A stretch of 11,631 nt of DNA from NCBI GenBank assembly GCA_030607655.1, contig JAUWJN010000046.1:1-11631 (forward strand), given 5' to 3'. The stretch is from a bacterium. GTDB taxonomy: Bacteria > Armatimonadota > Zipacnadia > Zipacnadales > Zipacnadaceae. This document shows, piece by piece, positions 7,044 to 11,631 of the stretch. The position numbers and the translations under genes were made by a program. The notes under the pieces were generated by a model that was not told where the DNA came from, did no database searches, and was given only the letters and a program-made list of their open reading frames with translations. The stretch's first letter is position 1, and each line of letters begins with the position of its first letter.

Positions 7044-8045
7044 TTACAGTCGTATCGTCTCGCCGGTGGCCACCGACTGGTCAGCCGCGATGCTTATCTC
7101 CAGGGTTTTGAGGCTGTCAGCATAGTCCGACTGTACCTTGCTTTGATCGCCGCTGCGCAGCATCTCGATGAAGGCCACATCCTCCAGATAGAAGACCTCC
7201 TCATCACCGGGGACTTCTTCCGGCTCCTCTTCGCCTACACGATAGATCTTGCAGTTATGCTCCCAACCAGTGAACTCGAAAGCACAGTTCTTCGCGTAGA
7301 CATCCAGGGTTACGCCGCCCCGCGCGTTGCTGGCGGTGCAGGCATACAGGTTAGCTACTCCGCCGGAGGCGAACTTGATGGCAACAGCCCAGGCATCCTC
7401 AATATCATAGCCGGGGATGCCCACATTGAACCCCTCGGCAGCCACGGCGGCTACTTCGGTGGCCTCGCCCATTAAGAACCGCACCAGGTCCACCGTGTGA
7501 GTTACCTGCTCAGTGAACTGCCCGCCGCTTTTGGCTTTGTCTATCCACCAGCGGATGATAGACGAGCCGGAACTTGGGTCGGGGCTGCCGCCAATCCAGC
7601 CTCCGATGGCCAGCACCGCCGGGTCATCTTGCAGCATCTGGCGAGCTTTCTTCATATTGGTGCGATAGCGATTCAAATAGCCAGCCGCGGTTAGCAGGCC
7701 GCTATCTGCCACTGCCTGAGCGATCTCTTGGGCCTGGTCCAAGTACAAGTTAATGGGCTTTTCCACGAAGAAGGGAATTTCCCGCTCTAGACAAGCAAAC
7801 TCGGCCTCCCCGTGCGCAAAGGGTGGCAGAAGGATGTAGACACCGTCAGGCTCAACTGCATCCAACATTTTGGCGGGGTCAGTAAACGCCTTGCCGCCAT
7901 GTTCCTTCGCCATAGCCTCGGCGCGGTCTCCGTCCAGGTCGCAGAAGCCGCCTATCTGAGCGTCCTGGATTCGGTCAAAGTTGGGAGCATGAGCCCGCGC
8001 CATTGCTCCCGAACCAACAAACGCAACTTTGATCTGTTCGGCCAT
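7044..8045 (-). CDS. Gfo/Idh/MocA family NAD(P)-dependent sugar dehydrogenase
   Basis: This 333-residue protein has the family's usual length. An N-terminal Rossmann fold carries G11-S-G-A-M-A and an acidic residue (D36) at the end of the second strand, which favours NAD over NADP. E95-K-P at the end of the nucleotide domain is the family hallmark. G-G-Q-F-T-E-Q-V-T-H183-T-V-D in the C-terminal domain contains the usual catalytic histidine. Members oxidise or reduce a hydroxyl of a cyclitol, sugar or glycoside. No signal peptide is present. An AAGGAG ribosome binding site lies upstream of the ATG. It sits between the double ACT gene (156 bp upstream) and the isomerase (172 bp downstream), and the pairing with the isomerase suggests consecutive steps on the same sugar. 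The TAA stop lies within a small palindrome (CTGTA-TAGT-TACAG, 7036-7049). Confidence 0.92.
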   Translation of the reverse strand: MAEQIKVAFVGSGAMARAHAPNFDRIQDAQIGGFCDLDGDRAEAMAKEHGGKAFTDPAKMLDAVEPDGVYILLPPFAHGEAEFACLEREIPFFVEKPINLYLDQAQEIAQAVADSGLLTAAGYLNRYRTNMKKARQMLQDDPAVLAIGGWIGGSPDPSSGSSIIRWWIDKAKSGGQFTEQVTHTVDLVRFLMGEATEVAAVAAEGFNVGIPGYDIEDAWAVAIKFASGGVANLYACTASNARGGVTLDVYAKNCAFEFTGWEHNCKIYRVGEEEPEEVPGDEEVFYLEDVAFIEMLRSGDQSKVQSDYADSLKTLEISIAADQSVATGETIRL

Positions 8046-8201
8046 AATTTCTCTCTCCTTTAGTATAAGATGCGTGCTAGCCGGGCCGACTATTGGTATT
8101 TGCGGCTTCCTCTAAGGCATATATAGTCGTAGCAGTACTGACCCGCCTGCGACTCAACGCCGCAGCGAGGGTCTCTTCACGAAGTTATGGGCTTGGGGTC
8201 G

Positions 8202-8612
8202 CTAGCCGGTCATCAGCTTAACAACCTGGTCCACGACCTGTTCGCTCGCGAAGTAGAAGACTGCCGCAAAGTAGCCACCTGCGCCGGTGGCCTGGCCTGC
8301 CACGATGTTGATATTCTCGGCGGCGAGCTTATCCGCGAAGGCGCAGAGAGCTCCTACTTGGTCAGGTCCCTCCAGCCACACGGCGGCCTCTTCGGTAATC
8401 TGAACTCCCTCCTGGGCGGCCAGGGCCCGCAGAGCGGCGGGGTCCTCGGGGATGAACGTCAGCCAAGCCTGGCCTTCGTCTCCGGGGTGGCCCACCATCG
8501 CCATTAGGTTGATGTTAGCCTCTCGCAGGGCCGCGGTCATCTTGGCCAACATCCCCGGCTTGTCTTCCACCCTCGTACTTACTACTGTGACCTTCTTTAC
8601 TGTCAGAGCCAT
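8202..8612 (-). CDS. Double ACT-domain protein
   Basis: This 136-residue protein is made almost entirely of two ACT folds. The first (about residues 7-76) has the typical V-E-D-K-P-G-M-L-A turn and helix followed by E-A-N-I-N-L. The second (about 78-136) has G-P-D-Q-V-G-A-L with N-I-N-I-V. ACT domains usually bind amino acids or other small ligands at dimer interfaces, and stand-alone pairs act as sensors or regulators of partner enzymes. No catalytic or DNA-binding domain is fused. The ATG is preceded by AAGGGGG, a weaker ribosome binding site than its neighbours', and a perfect inverted repeat abuts it. It lies 82 bp after the GH172 gene and 156 bp before the dehydrogenase gene. Its role in a sugar cluster is unknown. 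Confidence 0.85.
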   Translation of the reverse strand: MALTVKKVTVVSTRVEDKPGMLAKMTAALREANINLMAMVGHPGDEGQAWLTFIPEDPAALRALAAQEGVQITEEAAVWLEGPDQVGALCAFADKLAAENINIVAGQATGAGGYFAAVFYFASEQVVDQVVKLMTG

Positions 8613-8625
8613 CTTAATACCCCCT

Positions 8626-8645
8626 TGTAATTATACTGAATTACA
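8626..8645 (-). promoter_or_regulatory. Inverted repeat TGTAATT-N6-AATTACA upstream of the ACT gene
   Basis: Perfect 7-bp arms around a six-base centre, ending at the first base of the AAGGGGG ribosome binding site (8626-8620). The minus strand also reads TATAAT within it (8635-8630). It could be a repressor operator or an AU-rich mRNA hairpin next to the start. A promoter using this TATAAT would begin transcription within the ribosome binding site, so I do not call a promoter. Confidence 0.45.
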
Positions 8646-8694
8646 GCGTTCTCATTCGCCGCCCACTCGCCCTTTCCCTTCCTCCGTCTCTGAT

Positions 8695-9708
8695 CTATTC
8701 CGCTGCATCTCGCGGCAGGCGCTCCGTCGCCGAGGGCAAAGGCGGGAAGGGCTGATGCGGCTCGGTCTGATACCAGTAAGCTAGCGAGGAGTAGTCGTCA
8801 GAGCGGTTGTTGGCGTGGCCGTGCTCGATGGTCACCCTAATCTGTTCCTCAAAGGGTACAGGGTCAAGGACGTGCCAGCGATAGACAGTCCATTTGCCCT
8901 CCCAATCCTGGTGGTCTTTGTTGAATAGGGAAGTGCCATTGTACAAACCCCGCTGGTCCTGCATTCCCCAGGCGTGAGAGAAATAGTCCTCACTGCCTGT
9001 GCCGTGCAGAGATGGGGGCCAGGTATCGCCATCAACAAATATCATATCATCGCCCTCACCCCACCAGCCACCCACCTCATTATGGATACTGAGGTTGCAG
9101 CCGACATAGTGTCCGCATCCTTCCGCCTCTAGTATTACGTAGTTACCAGCGCCATCTAAGTTGATATCATTGCCGGGAATGCCATCACAAGGGTACTCCT
9201 GGCGGTACTGGGCATGGAAGTAAAGAGCATCGGGGACGGGTTGGTCATACTCCTCGTAGTCAATGTAGAAGTAAAGGATGCCATCAACGTCCTCGTTGAC
9301 TACCTCAACCCGTGCACTGCTGGCGAAGGGCATCGGCCACCAACAGTTGAAAGCGGGACTGGCAGTCTCGCTGAGCACTGCTGACTCATAGGGAGCACTC
9401 AGCCCGTGGCCGACGCCAAAGAAGTCGCCGAAAGGCACCTCCACGCTCGGATTTTCCTCGCCGTCCCAGAACATCCGCAGAACGCGGCGCCGATAGGGCG
9501 CGGGGGACTCGCTATGATAGGTCATCCAGATGTGATTGATGCAACCGGCACCGTTTAGGTCAGCCAGAACACGAGTCTCACCGGCTTTCAGATGCCACCG
9601 ATCATCATTAGCGCCAGCGGTATCCCAACTGCTCACCCGTTTGCGCCGGCAATTGCGGGGCAGAATCAACGACCTTAGTTGCGTGGACAGAATTGACTCG
9701 TTGGACAT
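8695..9708 (-). CDS. GH172 (DUF2961) family glycoside hydrolase
   Basis: This 337-residue protein has clear DUF2961 motifs: S-S-W-D-T-A-G-A-N-D-D near the N-terminus, V-P-F-G-D-F-F-G, W-W-G-E218-G-D-D, and L-H-G-T-G-S-E240-D-Y-F. The family was renamed GH172 after an alpha-D-fructofuranosidase/difructose dianhydride I synthase was characterised in Bifidobacterium; other members are D-arabinofuranosidases. The two glutamates E218 and E240 match the conserved pair assigned as nucleophile and acid/base in that family (from memory). GH172 enzymes act on furanosides, so a fructofuranoside or arabinofuranoside is the best guess. No signal peptide is present, implying imported substrate. An AAGGAGG ribosome binding site lies seven bases before the ATG, and the URO-D-like gene ends only 28 bp upstream, so the two are probably cotranscribed. 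Confidence 0.92.
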   Translation of the reverse strand: MSNESILSTQLRSLILPRNCRRKRVSSWDTAGANDDRWHLKAGETRVLADLNGAGCINHIWMTYHSESPAPYRRRVLRMFWDGEENPSVEVPFGDFFGVGHGLSAPYESAVLSETASPAFNCWWPMPFASSARVEVVNEDVDGILYFYIDYEEYDQPVPDALYFHAQYRQEYPCDGIPGNDINLDGAGNYVILEAEGCGHYVGCNLSIHNEVGGWWGEGDDMIFVDGDTWPPSLHGTGSEDYFSHAWGMQDQRGLYNGTSLFNKDHQDWEGKWTVYRWHVLDPVPFEEQIRVTIEHGHANNRSDDYSSLAYWYQTEPHQPFPPLPSATERLPRDAAE

Positions 9709-9736
9709 CAGTTTTCCTCCTTTTCAGAGTTAGAGT

Positions 9737-10903
9737 TTATCGGGATAATGGCTCCATCCCGAAGAAATCCCGGTAGGCGTTGACCGCAGCGTAATAGTTA
9801 TCAACCTTGACGTCCTCGTGGACCGAGTGGCTGGCATGGAGAATGTGCCCCCCGGGGGATGTCTGGCCCAGCTTCAGGCACTGGATGACCTCGGCGCGTA
9901 CTTCTTCAGGCGTGCCCAGGCACAATGTGTAACGGGCGTCAATATTGCCGATGATGCACACGCGCTGATCAATCTTTTCGGCAATCAGCCACTCCCAGGT
10001 CATCCCCGCCGCCTTGTCAACTTCCTTATAGCCGTCAGTGTGGGAATTGAAGAAGAAGTCTTCCTTGATATCCCGGTGGTTTCCATCGGAGGTGTACACG
10101 GCTAAGGCTCCGAGGTGATGAATGAGCGCGATGTGTTCCTGGATGACCGGTAGGATGAATCGGCGGTAATGGGCCGGTGAAATAAACGGTCCCTTGTCGC
10201 AGGATACGTCGCCGCCCATGGCAATGACCTCGCAACCGCGGGCTATCAGTTCCCGGGTCCGGTCGAATCCGGTGGCTTTCTGCACCGCCAGCCAACGCTC
10301 TATCCACTCGGGTTCGGCGACCAGCCACATAAGCATGAAAGGCGGATAGAAGGCTGCGCCCGTCCCGGCTCCCACCTCTCCCATGTATACCCAGTCCAGC
10401 TCCTCGGCCTCCGCGAGCTCGCGGACCCGTCGCAATACCCCGTAGCACTGCTCGGGAGTCTCTTCCGGCGTACCGTCCCATTCTTCAAGCTGGTGCTTGA
10501 CCTCGTCCTCCGACCACTGCTGGGAATACGACTGGGGCACTGCGGGCTGCACCAGCTTAGTCCGCTCAACATAATGGTAATCCACGCCATCGAGCCGCCA
10601 GGTCTTCTCGCCAGTGTTCACCGGACGGGGGTTGGGTGGGCGCAGATTCATGCCCTGGTGAATCATATCGACTTCGAAGAACTTATTGATCTGGAAAACC
10701 GCCTGGGCTTGTGCCTCGATTAGTTCCTCCCAGGAGATACCTTCGGCCAGGGCATCCCAGTAAAGGGCGGCATCGGTGACAAAATTGCGGCCGCAGATGT
10801 CCCAGTAAATCGGATGATAAGGGCAGTAAATCTCGAACAAAGGTGTCCGGTCGGGCACTTCATGAGCAAAGGCCTGCTGTACACGCTGCCTATATCCGGA
10901 CAC
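9737..10903 (-). CDS. Uroporphyrinogen decarboxylase (URO-D)-like protein, catabolic type
   Basis: This 388-residue protein has the URO-D/MtaA barrel pattern: P-D-R-T-P-L near the N-terminus, G-G-D-V-S-C-D-K-G-P-F-I-S-P at 230-243 followed by H-Y-R-R-F-I-L-P, Y-T-S-D-G-N at 270-275, G-N-I-D-A-R at 319-324 and G-G-H-I-L-H-A-S-H-S at 351-360. The family includes haem-pathway decarboxylases and corrinoid-dependent methyltransferases. The His-x-Cys plus Cys zinc ligands of the MtaA branch are not present at the expected places. No haem genes are nearby, so haem synthesis is unlikely. Tight linkage to GH172 (28 bp) suggests a role in glycan or methylated-substrate catabolism, which is inference. 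The start is GTG, fixed by AGGAGG at 10915-10910 with a six-base spacer. No signal peptide is present. Confidence 0.85.
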   Translation of the reverse strand: MSGYRQRVQQAFAHEVPDRTPLFEIYCPYHPIYWDICGRNFVTDAALYWDALAEGISWEELIEAQAQAVFQINKFFEVDMIHQGMNLRPPNPRPVNTGEKTWRLDGVDYHYVERTKLVQPAVPQSYSQQWSEDEVKHQLEEWDGTPEETPEQCYGVLRRVRELAEAEELDWVYMGEVGAGTGAAFYPPFMLMWLVAEPEWIERWLAVQKATGFDRTRELIARGCEVIAMGGDVSCDKGPFISPAHYRRFILPVIQEHIALIHHLGALAVYTSDGNHRDIKEDFFFNSHTDGYKEVDKAAGMTWEWLIAEKIDQRVCIIGNIDARYTLCLGTPEEVRAEVIQCLKLGQTSPGGHILHASHSVHEDVKVDNYYAAVNAYRDFFGMEPLSR

Positions 10904-10909
10904 CGGACT

Positions 10910-10915
10910 CCTCCT
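10910..10915 (-). promoter_or_regulatory. Ribosome binding site that fixes the GTG start of the URO-D-like gene
   Basis: A perfect AGGAGG on the minus strand lies six bases before GTG at 10903. No ATG competes nearby. The 118-bp gap upstream of the gene shows no clear promoter. Confidence 0.8.
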
Positions 10916-11021
10916 GAGAAGATTATTGCAAGACCCTTCAGTTGTGTAATGAGAGCCGAATAATGAACCACTAATCGGCCGTTGGCTTAGAGTTGGAGCT
11001 TATACGGGTTAGGTGGGGTCT

Positions 11022-11631
11022 TCAGCGATCAAAGGAAATCACTACGACCTCGTGCAGGCTAATCTTGGGAATCTGCACACAATTATCCGCGCGGACCTCG
11101 AAGACCTCCTCGCTAACTCCCGAATGAGCGGCGGCAATCTCTCTGCCCGGTATCCGCAGAACCAGATTATGTACCGGCACCACCTCGCCAACAGCATGCA
11201 AAAACTTGGCCTGAGGCGGACAGGGATATGAATACGCTGAGCCAGGGGCATTGTGCAGATGGACTGCCCAGGTGCCATCAGCCTGTTCGCGGACATTCAT
11301 CGTGATACACATTGGTCCGTCCAGAGTGATGGGCGGCTGGGCTAGGCGAGTTACTAGGGCGTGGAATAGCCGCGCCGAACTGGGCGTGGGGGTGTTCAGG
11401 TAGTCGGCGAACCAATCCGCCGCGGTGTAGACGGCATAGCCCCGCCCATACTCGTTAATCCACAGACCACTGTCAATATCATGATAGAAATAAGGTTCTA
11501 CCGTCTCATCTCGTTCTACTACCACCGCTAGGCTATTCACATCCGACTGGGGCACGGCCCGAAGATCTACCATACTAAAGGTGATGTGCCCGCCTGTGCA
11601 AACTTCGGCCAGTGTGGAGTCAATGAGACGC
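11022..11631 (-). CDS. C-terminal part of a large glycosidase-like protein (trimerisation-type domain), 5'-truncated
   Basis: The frame is open through the right window edge, giving 202 visible C-terminal codons. An ATG at 11573 is internal, because coding continues upstream of it (visible start L-I-D-S-T-L-A-E-V-C-T-G-G-H). The pattern I-N-E-Y-G-R-G-Y-A-V-Y-T, then F-A-D-Y-L, A-R-L-F-H-A-L-V and V-H-L-H-N, matches the flavodoxin-like (trimerisation) domain and small beta domain ending GH42-type and related uncharacterised glycosidases. The catalytic domain would be off the window, so no reaction can be assigned. It ends 118 bp before the URO-D-like gene and is read in the same direction. It strengthens the view that the minus-strand array is a carbohydrate-utilisation cluster. 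Confidence 0.7.
   Translation of the reverse strand, partial: RLIDSTLAEVCTGGHITFSMVDLRAVPQSDVNSLAVVVERDETVEPYFYHDIDSGLWINEYGRGYAVYTAADWFADYLNTPTPSSARLFHALVTRLAQPPITLDGPMCITMNVREQADGTWAVHLHNAPGSAYSYPCPPQAKFLHAVGEVVPVHNLVLRIPGREIAAAHSGVSEEVFEVRADNCVQIPKISLHEVVVISFDR

Noticed and set aside
7036..7049. Palindrome CTGTA-TAGT-TACAG over the dehydrogenase stop codon as a terminator
   Set aside because: The stem is only 5 bp, AT-rich and has no U-tract, so it is too weak for an intrinsic terminator.
8046..8201. Spacer between the ACT and dehydrogenase genes: repeated GCTAGCCGG and CGACTA/TAGTCG (8087-8092, 8124-8129)
   Set aside because: The matches are short and widely spaced, one GCTAGCCGG copy overlaps the ACT coding end, and no coherent promoter or structure emerges.
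8630..8658. TATAAT hexamer on the minus strand before the ACT gene as a promoter -10 element
   Set aside because: No -35-like hexamer lies 15-19 bp upstream, and initiation from it would start transcription within the ribosome binding site. It is better explained as part of the inverted repeat.
10930..11022. AAGACCC (10930-10936) and GGGTCTT (11016-11022) as a long-range inverted repeat around the URO-D leader
   Set aside because: A 7-bp match 79 nt apart is likely by chance, and the intervening sequence shows no further pairing that would stabilise it.

Overview
The window is about 11.6 kb of moderately GC-rich bacterial DNA. It has standard AGGAGG-type ribosome binding sites and densely packed genes. 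The gene content is a GH172/DUF2961 protein, a catabolic URO-D-like protein, a Gfo/Idh/MocA oxidoreductase, a sugar isomerase-type TIM barrel and large DUF6259-like proteins. I associate this mixture with uncultivated Armatimonadota, Planctomycetota or related environmental lineages that degrade complex carbohydrate. The phylum is an inference; no rRNA or other marker gene is present.

Layout. Positions 2-5851 are read on the plus strand. First comes the C-terminal part of a GltD-like FAD/NADPH oxidoreductase, cut by the window edge. Two large tandem paralogues of about 820 residues follow; they have a glycosidase-like barrel and a C-terminal Ig-like domain. The second carries a signal peptide and the first does not. 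Positions 6116-11631 are read on the minus strand. In transcription order they encode the C-terminus of a large glycosidase-like protein (cut by the right edge), a URO-D-like protein, a GH172 protein, a double ACT-domain protein, a Gfo/Idh/MocA dehydrogenase and a sugar isomerase/epimerase. The two arrays converge on a 264-bp spacer (5852-6115) packed with short palindromes and without an obvious U-tract terminator.

Working model (inference). This is an accessory carbohydrate-utilisation region. The secreted paralogue would act on glycans outside the cytoplasm. The paralogue without a signal peptide and the GH172 protein would act on imported oligosaccharides. The dehydrogenase and isomerase pair would process the released sugar, possibly through a keto-sugar. 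The URO-D-like and ACT proteins have no firm role, although the ACT protein could sense an amino acid.

The strongest unusual signals are: (1) the second paralogue has an internal Shine-Dalgarno and in-frame ATG exactly at its signal-peptide boundary, matching the start used by the first; (2) the two paralogues share a 159-bp 3' tract at 93% nucleotide identity, suggesting gene conversion; (3) a nested stem structure lies directly upstream of the epimerase ribosome binding site; (4) a perfect 7-bp inverted repeat abuts the ACT gene ribosome binding site. I saw no tRNA, rRNA, CRISPR array, transposase or defence gene.
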